Origin: Alphaproteobacteria bacterium
Lineage (GTDB): Bacteria; Pseudomonadota; Alphaproteobacteria; CAAHEQ01; UBA3637
DNA length: 37,061 bases
Reading direction: 5' to 3'
Assembly (NCBI GenBank): GCA_017958225.1
Contig: JAGDDD010000019.1
Location: 1-37,061, forward strand
Part shown: positions 16,801 through 24,261 of the stretch, piece after piece
Layout: each line of letters starts with the position of its first letter
How positions within the stretch are numbered: the stretch's first letter is position 1
Program-made: the position numbers and the translations under genes
Notes under the pieces: model-generated
Databases searched by the model: none
What the model was told of the DNA's origin: nothing
The model's input: only the letters and a program-made list of their open reading frames with translations

Positions 16801-17060
16801 ACCAATTCTTTATCGGACAACAGACGATGATACACAAACATCACCGTCACAAAAAAGGCAATCGGCGTAATGATGGCCACAAAGTTGGGTAACGCCAACA
16901 AAGTCAAATGAATAAACAGGCCGATGGCCACGCCTTTATTGACGATCCAGTCAATCATGCGCAAACTTTGGGACAGCCAAATCAGCGTCGTCAAGCCCAA
17001 GGCTATCAACAAGAAGCCGACCACAAGTTGTTTGAAAATGTATCTGTCCAATATGTGCAT
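13821..17060 (-). CDS. lptF-lptD: LptF-LptD fusion: LPS-export permease joined in frame to outer-membrane LPS translocon
   Basis: One uninterrupted 1079-codon frame. Residues 1-363 are LptF, the inner-membrane permease of the LptBFG transporter: 'MHILDRYIFKQL' start, 'SDKELVVMKACGMN' coupling helix, a periplasmic beta-jellyroll (about 130-260) and later membrane helices. Residues 400-1079 are LptD: an N-terminal OstA beta-jellyroll ('FEADAVSYDEKKEIVTASGH'), the cysteine motif 'FTPCTYCCGKSPLWRV', then the barrel ('PVFYWPYLRYPD' onward) with a late Cys in 'NECLIL'. The join carries a signal-peptide-like segment (residues 364-385) with possible cleavage after AQA. Normally lptF, lptG and lptD are separate; lptG is not here. 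Two products could arise by signal-peptidase cleavage or by internal initiation at TTG 15971 or ATG 15947. A lost lptF stop, by assembly error or real mutation, is the alternative. Confidence 0.9.
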   Translation of the reverse strand: MHILDRYIFKQLVVGFLLIALGLTTLIWLSQSLRMIDWIVNKGVAIGLFIHLTLLALPNFVAIITPIAFFVTVMFVYHRLLSDKELVVMKACGMNLWQLIRPAFWLATVLVVCGYIMTLWLIPSSITQFKHLQFKIRNGLVHVSIQEGIFNVLPNNFVVYTRVFKPSGELKGILIYDRRNPQKHVVLSAQEGIFMPTEEAIHIQMTHGKRFEYDKEKGIFSSLSFDKQTMALENKESVRQRMPGEAELPLHVLLTATEKGNGLSAKDVREYRVEAVERLTRPLYAYVYLFVGLFPLLLGYYNRRGQASRIYFAVISVILLQSFAIGFSNLSQKNLWCLSLMVLNILVPIGLGVWILCAHPERLLKRWFKAFMCLALIVAGTQAQAASNSLLPNTIHKGQNEFVQDTTMDKTMPVDFEADAVSYDEKKEIVTASGHVIVRQGATVLTADELIYQKKTDRMMAKGHVELTRPDGVRVSSDELELSGDLKQGAVSATEMRLADGSTFIAQNIHREDAGNTTVLSDVSFTPCTYCCGKSPLWRVDASEIIHDKQEQEFTYKHALLYAKKVPVFYWPYLRYPDFQVKRKTGFLFPSLSHGRELGMGIETPFFWALTDAQDVTLYPTWSVTHTPLMQGTYRGLYNESTLNVNFSGTQDKDGANQGHIDAFYEWDINDAFRFKGQLFRTSSNSYFRRYPLRDIDDEDPWIASYAHLDYFGQQDYAYARFLSFQSLRRNISSDTMPYVPQFNYQYTTKPFWNGLYATTLVNGAGVYTQQNPDSSRLTLQQSFTLPYVFDNGLLMDTVLLGRADGYSVHVARNDDTQASRLYSNISAKLRYPWMQSGDNYSQVLEPIVMGVFAPNTKTRRVIPNEDSVDFELDDANLFLPNRYAGFDRVETGSRVNYGMQWSYFGPDSLSISAMVGQSYRIREGEKPPRNSGLDNYFSSYVGRVYVDYKDVRLTYRFRFNQDNFTQERSSLGLSVGRDPLRVSVEYLYQPSSAFEREKMEEITVAVVSKLTQDWSMFGRYQYNFANGGSPIKAEGGLQYENECLILAFTGEKEFTKDSDYKGDTSFFFRVFLKTLGGM
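15906..15971 (-). other. Internal signal-peptide-like segment between LptF and LptD
   Basis: Codons 364-385 read 'LKRWFKAFMCLALIVAGTQA' plus QA, with basic residues, a hydrophobic core and a likely signal peptidase I site (A-Q-A before ASN). LptF ends with its C-terminus in the cytoplasm, so this segment would insert with its cleavage site in the periplasm, as a real LptD signal peptide would. A TTG (15971) and an ATG (15947, with AAGG just upstream) could serve as internal starts. Confidence 0.7.
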
Positions 17061-17072
17061 AGCCGGATTATA

Positions 17073-17957
17073 TCAAATTTTATGCGCCTTTGACAAGGGA
17101 TGATTTTGGGTAAGCATTTTTTGCAATCTTTCCTGCAAGACGTGCGTATAAATCTCGGTGGTGGAAATGTCCGCATGCCCTAGCATTTTTTGGACAGAGC
17201 GCAAATCAGCATCATGCGCAATCAGATGGCTGGCAAACGAGTGGCGCAACACGTGTGGAGACACGCGGGCGGGGTCGATACCCACCAACATGGCCCGTTT
17301 TTTTAACTCTTTGAAAAAGGTATCCCTCGTCATATAGCCTTGGCGCGCCGACGATGGGAACAGCCACTTGGACGGACGGCTCAAATGGGCTTCCCGCTCC
17401 ACCAACCATTGACGCAACGCCTGTCGCGCCGGCTCGTTCAAAGGCACCATGCGTTGTTTTGACCCCTTGCCCGTTACTGTCAAAACAGAACTGTCTTTGA
17501 GCACAGCCGACAAAGGCAGAGATACCAACTCGGACACACGCAGGCCGGATGCATACAACATCTCTAATTGTGCCTTCAAACGCAAAGGCTCACAGCCTTC
17601 CAGCAACAAAGTGACCTCGTCTTCGGATAAATATTTCGGCAAAGATTTTTCGGCTTTAGGCGCATCCACCAAATCAACAGGGTTATCTTTGCGCACATTT
17701 TCCGAATACAGATAACGGTAAAACTCGCGCAGGGCCGACAACCGCCGTGCTTGTGTTTTAGAGGAAATATGATGTTGAGCGGTTGCCCGTAAATACGCTT
17801 GAATATCCGCGCTGTCTGCGCTCAATAAGGTCGCGTGGCGCGGACGCAAAAACTCGGCAAAGTGGTCTAAATCAGATTTATAGGCGGCAATGGTGCAGGC
17901 ACTGGCTCCCCGTTCTGCCACCATGACTTGTAAAAATGCTTCTGTATAATCCGCCAT
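17073..17957 (-). CDS. xerD: Tyrosine recombinase XerD-like (XerC/XerD family)
   Basis: A 294-residue site-specific recombinase that resolves chromosome dimers at dif. From the start at 17957, the N-terminal SAM-like DNA-binding domain covers about residues 1-85. The catalytic set is complete: Arg140 ('ASGLRVSEL'), Lys164 ('TGKGSKQRMVPL'), His235 and Arg238 ('SPHVLRHSFASHL'), His261 ('MLGHADISTTEIY') and nucleophile Tyr270. The start was chosen by alignment to the family ('MADYTEAFLQVMVAERGAS'); no strong Shine-Dalgarno precedes it, and the frame is open about 40 codons further upstream. LptF-LptD begins 12 bp downstream. Whether it is XerC or XerD needs the partner gene. Confidence 0.92.
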   Translation of the reverse strand: MADYTEAFLQVMVAERGASACTIAAYKSDLDHFAEFLRPRHATLLSADSADIQAYLRATAQHHISSKTQARRLSALREFYRYLYSENVRKDNPVDLVDAPKAEKSLPKYLSEDEVTLLLEGCEPLRLKAQLEMLYASGLRVSELVSLPLSAVLKDSSVLTVTGKGSKQRMVPLNEPARQALRQWLVEREAHLSRPSKWLFPSSARQGYMTRDTFFKELKKRAMLVGIDPARVSPHVLRHSFASHLIAHDADLRSVQKMLGHADISTTEIYTHVLQERLQKMLTQNHPLSKAHKI

Positions 17958-17986
17958 CGCACGTTCGTGTGCCGAAAACACACGCC

Positions 17987-18133
17987 TTATTCGTTCTGCA
18001 ACACTTCTGCGGAGAAAGTTTGCGTTTGGGTGGTCTGTTGGACGGGAATATCCCAAAATGCCACATACAGCGCCCAAGCGACAACCAATAAAATGACTAT
18101 TTTGAATAATTTGCGTTTATTTTGTTTTTCCAT
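17987..18133 (-). CDS. Small single-pass membrane protein, function unknown
   Basis: A 48-residue frame, ATG at 18133 and TAA at 17987. It starts 'MEKQNKRKLFKIVILLVVAW', with a basic N-terminus and a membrane helix (about residues 10-27), followed by a polar periplasmic tail rich in Gln and Thr. A weak AAGAGTG box and a good promoter lie upstream, and xerD follows after 29 bp. The family is not recognised; it would be missed by a length cut-off. Confidence 0.6.
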   Translation of the reverse strand: MEKQNKRKLFKIVILLVVAWALYVAFWDIPVQQTTQTQTFSAEVLQNE

Positions 18134-18162
18134 TTTTCACTCTTTTACTGGACAAGTTTCTT

Positions 18163-18192
18163 TTGTCGTAGTATTGTAATAACAAATAGATT
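18163..18192 (+). promoter_or_regulatory. Candidate aroK promoter, overlapping the divergent one
   Basis: TTGTCG (18163-18168) and TAGATT (18187-18192) with an 18-nt spacer match 4 of 6 at each hexamer. A transcript would start near 18199, about 15 nt before the ATG at 18214, leaving almost no room for a ribosome-binding site. Confidence 0.4.
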
Positions 18193-18202
18193 ATTTTGTC
18201 AA
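18173..18202 (-). promoter_or_regulatory. Promoter for the small protein-xerD-lptFD-surA-rsmA-folD operon
   Basis: On the minus strand, consensus TTGACA (18202-18197), an 18-nt spacer and TACAAT (18178-18173, 5 of 6 to consensus) form the best promoter match I noticed in the window, 40 bp ahead of the small membrane-protein gene. It overlaps the weaker divergent promoter for aroK, so the two may compete. Confidence 0.65.
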
Positions 18203-18213
18203 TAGATAAACAC

Positions 18214-18762
18214 ATGTTCAAACTGGCACATAACAAGATTATTTTATTGGTCGGCATGATGGGGTGCGGCAAGACCACGTTGGGCAAACAGTTGGCCAAG
18301 AAATTAAACCTGCCCTTTGTGGATAGCGACAAGGAAATTGAAAAAGCTTCCGGATGCAGTATATCTGACCTGTTTGCCACCTATGGCGAAGATGAATTTC
18401 GCGCCGGAGAAGAGCGCATTATGGCGCGCTTATTAAAGGGAGAGCCGTGCGTTTTGTCTTCCGGTGGCGGGGCTTTTCTGTCGGAAAAAACACGCAAACT
18501 GGCCAAACAATACGCGATTTCCGTTTGGATTCGCGCGGATGCCGATTTAATCAGCAAGCGCACACAAGGACGCAATCACCGCCCCTTGATTCCCGCGCAA
18601 GACAATCAAAAAGCCGTCGCGCATCTGATACAGGAGTATTACCCGCTCTATGCCAAAGCCGATTTGGTGTTGGATTCGAAGCAAGAATCGATCACTTACA
18701 CCAGCCGGCGCTTATTATCCCTGTTGGAAAAGGCGCATTTTATACAAAGAGAACCTAGATGA
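18214..18762 (+). CDS. aroK: Shikimate kinase
   Basis: A 182-residue cytosolic enzyme that phosphorylates shikimate at the 3-hydroxyl in aromatic amino-acid synthesis. Signatures: P-loop 'GMMGCGKTTLG' from residue 14, 'VDSDKEIE' (shikimate-binding Asp), 'SSGGGAFL', and the lid 'RTQGRNHRPLI'. The ATG at 18214 is chosen; a TTG six codons earlier keeps the frame and neither has a clear Shine-Dalgarno. The stop overlaps the next start by 4 bp. Usually aroB (3-dehydroquinate synthase) comes between these two genes in alphaproteobacteria; here it is absent. Confidence 0.95.
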   Translation: MFKLAHNKIILLVGMMGCGKTTLGKQLAKKLNLPFVDSDKEIEKASGCSISDLFATYGEDEFRAGEERIMARLLKGEPCVLSSGGGAFLSEKTRKLAKQYAISVWIRADADLISKRTQGRNHRPLIPAQDNQKAVAHLIQEYYPLYAKADLVLDSKQESITYTSRRLLSLLEKAHFIQREPR

Positions 18763-20036
18763 CCACGCCGATACTTGTTTTAATCATCTGCATTGTCCTG
18801 TCTTTCTTCTTTTCCGCTACAGAAACCGCTTTTACCGCAGTATCGGACATACGTATGCGGGCGTTAGCCAAAGAAGGCAGTCGCTCGGCAAAAACCGTGC
18901 TGAAATTGCGGCAAAATCCGGATCGCTTTCTTAGCGTGATTTTGTTTGGCAATAATGTCGTCAATATTACGCTGACGGCGGTGTGCACAGCCTTGTGCGT
19001 TTCTTTGTTCGGACGGTATTGGGGCGTCTTGGCGGCCACCTTTGGCGTCAGTTTTTTGGTGCTGATTTTCTGTGAAATTATCCCCAAAAGTTTTGCTATT
19101 CGCAATCCCAATCGTATTGCTCTGTTTGGCGCACAACCTTTGGCGGTTTTTACCTATATTCTGGCGCCGATTTTGGTTTTTCTGAACGCTTTGGTGCGCA
19201 GTTTGATGAAAAGTTTAGGCCTGTTGCGCCGCGAACATTTTGCCACCTCGGCCAAATTGGAACTGAAAGGCGCCTTGGAACAGCACAATGGTGCCGACAT
19301 TAAATCTCAACGCCCGATGTTGAAAAGCGTGTTGGAGTTGGATGAGGTCATTTTGGACGACATTATGACGCACAGAAAGCAGATGGTGTCCTTTAACATT
19401 GACACACCTTTGAGCGAGTTAAAACAGCAAATTGCCGCCTGCCCTTATACGCGTGTGCCTATGTGGGAAAAATCGCCGGACAAAATTGTCGGTGTTTTAC
19501 ACGCTAAAGTCTTTTTCCGCCTGTTGTCCGATCCGCGCACGCAAGATCAGTGTTTAGAAAAAGCCCTGATGGCCCCTTGGTTTGTGCTCAACACAACTTC
19601 TGTTTTAAAGCAACTTCAGGCGTTCAAACAGCGTCGCGAGCACTTTGCTTTGGTGATAGATGAATATGGTGTTCTGCAAGGCTTGGTGACATTGGAAGAT
19701 GTGTTGGAAGAAATCGTCGGCGACATTGTGGATGAGACGGATCGCACCAGCAACAATGGCTTGTTTGCGCAAATGCAAAAGGATGGTAGCGTTATTGCGG
19801 ATGGCAGTTATCCTTTGCGCGATCTCAATCGTCAATTCGGATGGAACTTGCCGGATGAGCAAGCCTCGACCTTGGCCGGCCTTCTGTTATATGAAACAGA
19901 GCGGATTCCCCGACAGGATATTCCTTACAGTTTTTATGGCTATACTTTCCAAGTCATCAATAAACAAGGAAATCAACTGGTCAGTATTCGCATTACGCCG
20001 CAACAGCCGGCGCCTTCGCCCGTCGCCAAAGATTAG
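18759..20036 (+). CDS. CNNM/CorC (HlyC/CorC) family membrane protein with CBS domains
   Basis: A 425-residue inner-membrane protein of the DUF21-CBS-CorC_HlyC family, linked to Mg2+/Co2+ export or homeostasis. DUF21 (about residues 1-180) has membrane helices, 'FFFSATETAFTAVSDIRM', 'GNNVVNI' and 'CEIIPKSFAIRNP'. A CBS pair follows at about 205-330, with 'YTRVPMWEKSPDKIVGVLH' and 'VIDEYGVLQGLVTLEDVLEE'. The C-terminal CorC_HlyC domain (about 345-420) includes 'ADGSYPLRDLNRQFGW'. It starts on the aroK stop and its own stop overlaps the convergent pilR stop by 3-4 bp. Confidence 0.92.
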   Translation: MTTPILVLIICIVLSFFFSATETAFTAVSDIRMRALAKEGSRSAKTVLKLRQNPDRFLSVILFGNNVVNITLTAVCTALCVSLFGRYWGVLAATFGVSFLVLIFCEIIPKSFAIRNPNRIALFGAQPLAVFTYILAPILVFLNALVRSLMKSLGLLRREHFATSAKLELKGALEQHNGADIKSQRPMLKSVLELDEVILDDIMTHRKQMVSFNIDTPLSELKQQIAACPYTRVPMWEKSPDKIVGVLHAKVFFRLLSDPRTQDQCLEKALMAPWFVLNTTSVLKQLQAFKQRREHFALVIDEYGVLQGLVTLEDVLEEIVGDIVDETDRTSNNGLFAQMQKDGSVIADGSYPLRDLNRQFGWNLPDEQASTLAGLLLYETERIPRQDIPYSFYGYTFQVINKQGNQLVSIRITPQQPAPSPVAKD

Positions 20037-21136
20037 ACACCCATGCTGGATGTAAGTTGATCTTGCATGGAGAAGGTGCCCATGACGACCCACGCCACGA
20101 CCAAAGCGATGAACAAAATAGCGATAGAGTTTAACAAGGCTGCCTTTTGCTCAATAGAACGGATACTGTCTTCCAACCACTCGTTAGCCATTTGATCCAA
20201 CGCGGCCGCGAAGTTATCCAATTCTGAATAAATCTGCAAGTCACCGACCACTTCTTTATCCGGGAAGTTTAAACCCGTCATGGCCAACGCATCACCCAAG
20301 TTTTCACCGTTGCTGACGTAAGCCAATGTTCTGTCAATTCTGTAAAGCAAATAAGGCGAAGCGTCTGAACGCAAAATACGCAACGATTTGGACACCGGTG
20401 TTCCGGATTTGACCAAAGCGGCCAAAGACATCAACCACGACACACCGACCATGATACGATACAACGACCAAGGCGGAATATTATCCATGGAAGCGCGCAA
20501 ATGCCCTTTCCAACGTGGCAATGTCAACGCAATCAAGATGACGAATATCGGCAAGATAGAGAACAAGACCAATGTATTTTCGCGCACCCAAGCAGACAAC
20601 GCCACCAAAGTCGCACCTTGTCCTCTCCACACCAAGTTCGGCACGGCCTCCACCATCGGCGGCACCATGAATTCACCCACGGCCCAAATAATCAAGGTGG
20701 TCGCGAACATCAAGAACAACGGATAAGCAATAGCACCAACGATAGGCTCTTTCATACGCTTGACGCTTTCCACCACTTTCACCAGGTTGTCCAAAGCATC
20801 ATCCAAGTTGGCAATATCACCGACGGACAACATCAACAATTCGTTTTGAGGCGCCCAACCACGCAAAGCCATAGAAAAACTTTCACCGTTTTGAACGGCG
20901 CGCATCCAAGCCGAAATCGCCACCGCCATCGAATCGTGGATATTTTTTCCGTTATCGGAAGCGATGTTATACATACGTTCTAACGCATCCATCAAGGAGA
21001 AGCGGTTTCTTAGCAAAGACGCCAACTTACGATACACACGCAAGCGTTCAGAAATACTGTGCTTGACCATAAATTGTGCATAAGTTATCTCAAAGCGTTT
21101 GGCGTTTTTATGCGGCTTAGGGCTTTTTCCTACCAT
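20033..21136 (-). CDS. pilR: PilR-like inner-membrane platform protein (type II secretion F / type IVb pilus)
   Basis: A 367-residue T2SF-family protein. Two cytoplasmic helical-bundle domains are separated by a membrane pair in the middle (about residues 145-215), and a C-terminal membrane helix lies at about 335-358. 'LLRNRFSLMDALERM' and 'LVKSGTPVSKSLRI' are the paired T2SF motifs that hold the platform against the assembly ATPase. AAGGAG precedes the start. It is the last gene of the pilL-N-O-P-Q-R-like operon, 11 bp after the ATPase. Length and order match PilR of IncI plasmid thin pili. Confidence 0.88.
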   Translation of the reverse strand: MVGKSPKPHKNAKRFEITYAQFMVKHSISERLRVYRKLASLLRNRFSLMDALERMYNIASDNGKNIHDSMAVAISAWMRAVQNGESFSMALRGWAPQNELLMLSVGDIANLDDALDNLVKVVESVKRMKEPIVGAIAYPLFLMFATTLIIWAVGEFMVPPMVEAVPNLVWRGQGATLVALSAWVRENTLVLFSILPIFVILIALTLPRWKGHLRASMDNIPPWSLYRIMVGVSWLMSLAALVKSGTPVSKSLRILRSDASPYLLYRIDRTLAYVSNGENLGDALAMTGLNFPDKEVVGDLQIYSELDNFAAALDQMANEWLEDSIRSIEQKAALLNSIAILFIALVVAWVVMGTFSMQDQLTSSMGV

Positions 21137-21147
21137 GTGTCGTCTCC

Positions 21148-23295
21148 TTAATATACTGGGGGTTCATCAAGCAACCCCGTCCAACGTTCAACTTCTTCAA
21201 TATCTATTGTGCCATTTAGCATACGCGTTATGGCATTATCTTTCAAGGTTTTTCCGCCTAAATCAGAAATCCAGTGTTCAATCGCCTTATAAGTCTCGCC
21301 TTTTAACATCAACTTGAGGAAGGTTGAATCCGGCAACAAGAACTCACCAACCACGGTTCGACCAATCACACCACGGTGGGCACAATGCGGGCATCCGACG
21401 CCACGCAGATAGGCTTTTTCCATACCGATATCACCCAAGGCGGTCCGCAACCTTTGCACCGACGGATGTTTCGGTTGTTGAGACACCGGCACACGACAAT
21501 GCGGGCACAAAGTTCTAAACAAACGTTGAGCCATCAAGCCGCGCACCAGGCTGGGATCTTCCAACTTAAAGTCTTCCACACCGATATCTTTCAAACGGCT
21601 TAACGTCGCCGGCGCACTGTTCGCATGGACGGTTGTCCACACGCCATGGCCTGACAAAGCGCCTTGGAAAGCCAAGTTCGCTGCTGACAGGGTTCGAATT
21701 TCACCGATCATCATCATATCCGGGTCAGAACGCAACGCCGCTGACAAGGCCTTTGTGAATTCGCGTTCCTTGACTTCTTCCACAGTCGCGTTCGTCACAG
21801 GCATTTGCCGCGCACCCGGAATAGGATATTCAGGCGGGTCTTCCACTGTAATCAGGTTGATTTCATTATTACGTTCGCGCAACAAGTTAATCATATTGCG
21901 TTGTAAGGTTGTTGATTTACCGGAACCGGTCGGACCGGACACGAACACCAAGCCAATAGGAATCGCCCGCAGACGATAGAACATATCATTTTCTTCCGGC
22001 GTAAAGCCTAACGCCAACAGATTGCTCGCCGGATCGTTGATAGAGCCTGCCGTATCCGCATACAACAAACGCAAGACGACATAGCGAGAGCCGAAAGCAA
22101 TCGGGTTAAACTGCATACGAATAGCCAAGACTTCTCGGGGCAAACGCAACCGCCCTTGAGAGCCACGCAAAGGCGTATCGCCTGACTTTTGAGCCGCCTG
22201 ATATTCATTTTGTGCGTAGTTCGCATCGGAAATATCCGCCGACGCAAAGGCCGCACGCACGAAGGCTTCTCCCCACTCGGCTTTGTATTCCATCGCCAGT
22301 TGAAGCATACCGTCTACACGATACAGAATTGTTGTCACGTCTGTGGACACAATCACGTGAATATCGGAAGCGCGTAACTCGGCCGCTCTTTGCACCACCG
22401 TCACAAAGTTTTGCTGCATCACGATTTGATCGTCAATCGCTTCGGCACGCGTTACCACAACATTTTTCTTGGCCGCATAATCGTAAATGGCGCTGATAAC
22501 GGCCATCGTCACAATTTCGGGCTCGCCTATCTGTAAGCGATGCTTTTTGGCATAGGCCTTAAAGGACATGACACGACCATCATTTTGATATTGGTCGGCC
22601 ACCAAGAAACGCCCGTTAGAGAACAAGGCTAACAACAAGCGCAAATCTTCACGCAAAGGCACAGCCCCGCCCGGCGCGGTCACACACTCGTTACCATCGG
22701 CAAACAATGAAGACACCGAGATTTCTGATGTCGTCACCAAACGAGTCGTTCGACCGGTCGTATCACGAGCCGGCGGCATAATACCTTGTGGCGTTTGTTT
22801 GTCTTTGCCTTCTGCGGCTGGAGCGTCTTTTGCTACGTCTTCCGCTTGTGGCTCTTTTTCAGCCTCTTTAGGTTTGCGTAATAATTCTGCAGGAATCTTG
22901 TCCATCGGCAAGGATGTCTCTTTGCGACGCGGTCCGACTTCTTCTGTTACGGTCGACGGAACCGACTCCACAGGCACTTTTTCCGGCTCTGTTGGCACAG
23001 ACGGCGTTTCATCCTTGTGCGCGGCCACAATATCGTCTTTGGCTATCTCTGGTTGCTTTTCTTCAACAGGAGGCACATCTTTGGCCGGCGATTCGTCCGC
23101 CGGTGCTGTCTCCACAGGGGTAGAATTATTTTTTTGGGTAGAATTGCCTTTGCGTTGAGGGGCGACAGATCCTTTGAAGCGTGGAGCGACAGAGCCACCA
23201 CGTGCCGGCGCAACCGACCCCTTCACAGATGGTTTATCGGAAACCTCTGACATGGGGCTCGTTGCCTGCGTATTTGGGCTTTGCAGATCCGCCAT
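21148..23295 (-). CDS. pilQ: PilQ/PilB-type secretion ATPase with long low-complexity N-terminus
   Basis: A 715-residue GspE/VirB11 superfamily ATPase. Walker A 'GPTGSGKSTT' at 454-463, Asp box 'LITVEDPPEYP' at 481, Walker B 'RSDPDMMMIGEIRT' from 522, His box 'TTVHANSAPATLSRLK' from 554. Two CPHC pairs (597-600, 635-638) form a zinc site as in PilB. Residues 1-190 are an unusual Pro/Glu/Lys/Ala-rich extension that includes an exact 8-residue triple repeat. The enzyme should power subunit extraction or secretion from the cytoplasmic face, docking on PilR. As no VirB11 gene is visible, it may also serve the T4SS; that is inference. GGGGGA precedes the start. Confidence 0.92.
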   Translation of the reverse strand: MADLQSPNTQATSPMSEVSDKPSVKGSVAPARGGSVAPRFKGSVAPQRKGNSTQKNNSTPVETAPADESPAKDVPPVEEKQPEIAKDDIVAAHKDETPSVPTEPEKVPVESVPSTVTEEVGPRRKETSLPMDKIPAELLRKPKEAEKEPQAEDVAKDAPAAEGKDKQTPQGIMPPARDTTGRTTRLVTTSEISVSSLFADGNECVTAPGGAVPLREDLRLLLALFSNGRFLVADQYQNDGRVMSFKAYAKKHRLQIGEPEIVTMAVISAIYDYAAKKNVVVTRAEAIDDQIVMQQNFVTVVQRAAELRASDIHVIVSTDVTTILYRVDGMLQLAMEYKAEWGEAFVRAAFASADISDANYAQNEYQAAQKSGDTPLRGSQGRLRLPREVLAIRMQFNPIAFGSRYVVLRLLYADTAGSINDPASNLLALGFTPEENDMFYRLRAIPIGLVFVSGPTGSGKSTTLQRNMINLLRERNNEINLITVEDPPEYPIPGARQMPVTNATVEEVKEREFTKALSAALRSDPDMMMIGEIRTLSAANLAFQGALSGHGVWTTVHANSAPATLSRLKDIGVEDFKLEDPSLVRGLMAQRLFRTLCPHCRVPVSQQPKHPSVQRLRTALGDIGMEKAYLRGVGCPHCAHRGVIGRTVVGEFLLPDSTFLKLMLKGETYKAIEHWISDLGGKTLKDNAITRMLNGTIDIEEVERWTGLLDEPPVY
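23152..23223 (-). repeat. Triple 8-residue repeat (x-GSVAP-xx) in the ATPase N-terminus
   Basis: Residues 25-48 read KGSVAPAR, GGSVAPRF, KGSVAPQR, three consecutive 24-bp units. Basic, disordered repeats like this may bind acidic partners or act as a linker. Confidence 0.85.
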
Positions 23296-23316
23296 ACCAA
23301 GTCCCCCTATACCCTA

Positions 23317-24261
23317 TTAGTCTACATTGACAGGTATTGTGGGTTGTCCCATCCGCAAAACTTCTTCCTGATCGCCATACACAAAGACAACTTCATTTTT
23401 GGTGATGTCTTTGACGACATAATCTATGCCGAAGATATCGCCTTTCTTCAAGGTGAAAATCTTGCCGGATTTGTCATAGACGCGCGCTGTCAGTTTGTTC
23501 TTGACACCCTTGATGTCCAAGATGGTCAATTCTGACAAGAAGGAAGGAACCACAGGAGAAACAAAAGAGTCTTCAACGTCGGTATCCACCTCGGTCACTT
23601 CCGGAGCGGACGGATCTGATGCATCCACCGTGATGTTTTTCGGTGTGGTTGTCTGCACAGGCGTGCTCGGGCGTTTTTGAGACAACGCCATCAAACGTTC
23701 TGTTTTTTGCAAATTGGCCACTTCACGTTGTTGATCCAACAGGTCTAACTGCTTTTGTTTTTCCAAAATCTCTTGGCGGATACGTTCTTGTTCCTGCATC
23801 CATTCCACACGGGTCCGAATCACGCTTTCGCGTTTTTCGATTTCGTCCAAACGGGCTTGACGATATTTGGCTTTCAAGGCTTCCAAATCGTTCTTCAAGG
23901 TTTCACGTTCCGTTTGCAATTTCAAGAACACGTTACCACGTTCCAAGTCCGCCATTTCATGGAAGACCTCACTGGTAATACGACCCAACAACTGTTCAGA
24001 CGGGGTGGCGTTCTTGCTTGTCGAAATCTCCATCGGAGAGGGCTCACGAATCGGGCTGTCCGTCAAGCTGGGCAATTCGGCTTCGACCGGCGTGCCTAAA
24101 GAAGGACGCAACGGAAAATCCACACGCTCTTGTGTTTCCTCACGCAGATAGGGCTCAGCAACATCAATGCTTTCGCTTTCTTGCGCTTGAACAGAAAAGG
24201 CACCCATCGCTGCACATGCCACAACGGCTGCAATGCATAATTTATTGTCCTTATTTTTCAT
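23317..24261 (-). CDS. pilP: PilP-like periplasmic protein of the type IVb-pilus-like system
   Basis: A 314-residue exported protein. The start at 24261 is preferred (GAGGGAAG upstream; signal peptide 'AAMGAFSVQA' before QESE). An acidic linker follows, then a coiled coil (about residues 100-190, with 'RQEILEKQKQLDLLDQQREV') and a C-terminal beta domain (about 235-314: 'LTILDIKGVKNKLTARVYD', 'LKKGDIFGIDYVV', 'VFVYGDQEEVLRMGQ') resembling PilP, the inner-membrane linker to the secretin. It overlaps the PilO2 gene by 11 bp. Confidence 0.82.
   Translation of the reverse strand: MKNKDNKLCIAAVVACAAMGAFSVQAQESESIDVAEPYLREETQERVDFPLRPSLGTPVEAELPSLTDSPIREPSPMEISTSKNATPSEQLLGRITSEVFHEMADLERGNVFLKLQTERETLKNDLEALKAKYRQARLDEIEKRESVIRTRVEWMQEQERIRQEILEKQKQLDLLDQQREVANLQKTERLMALSQKRPSTPVQTTTPKNITVDASDPSAPEVTEVDTDVEDSFVSPVVPSFLSELTILDIKGVKNKLTARVYDKSGKIFTLKKGDIFGIDYVVKDITKNEVVFVYGDQEEVLRMGQPTIPVNVD

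Noticed and set aside
17073-17957. Integrase of a mobile element carrying the T4SS genes
   Set aside because: Sequence and context (divergent from aroK, upstream of lptF-lptD) fit chromosomal XerC/XerD; no attachment-site repeats were seen nearby.
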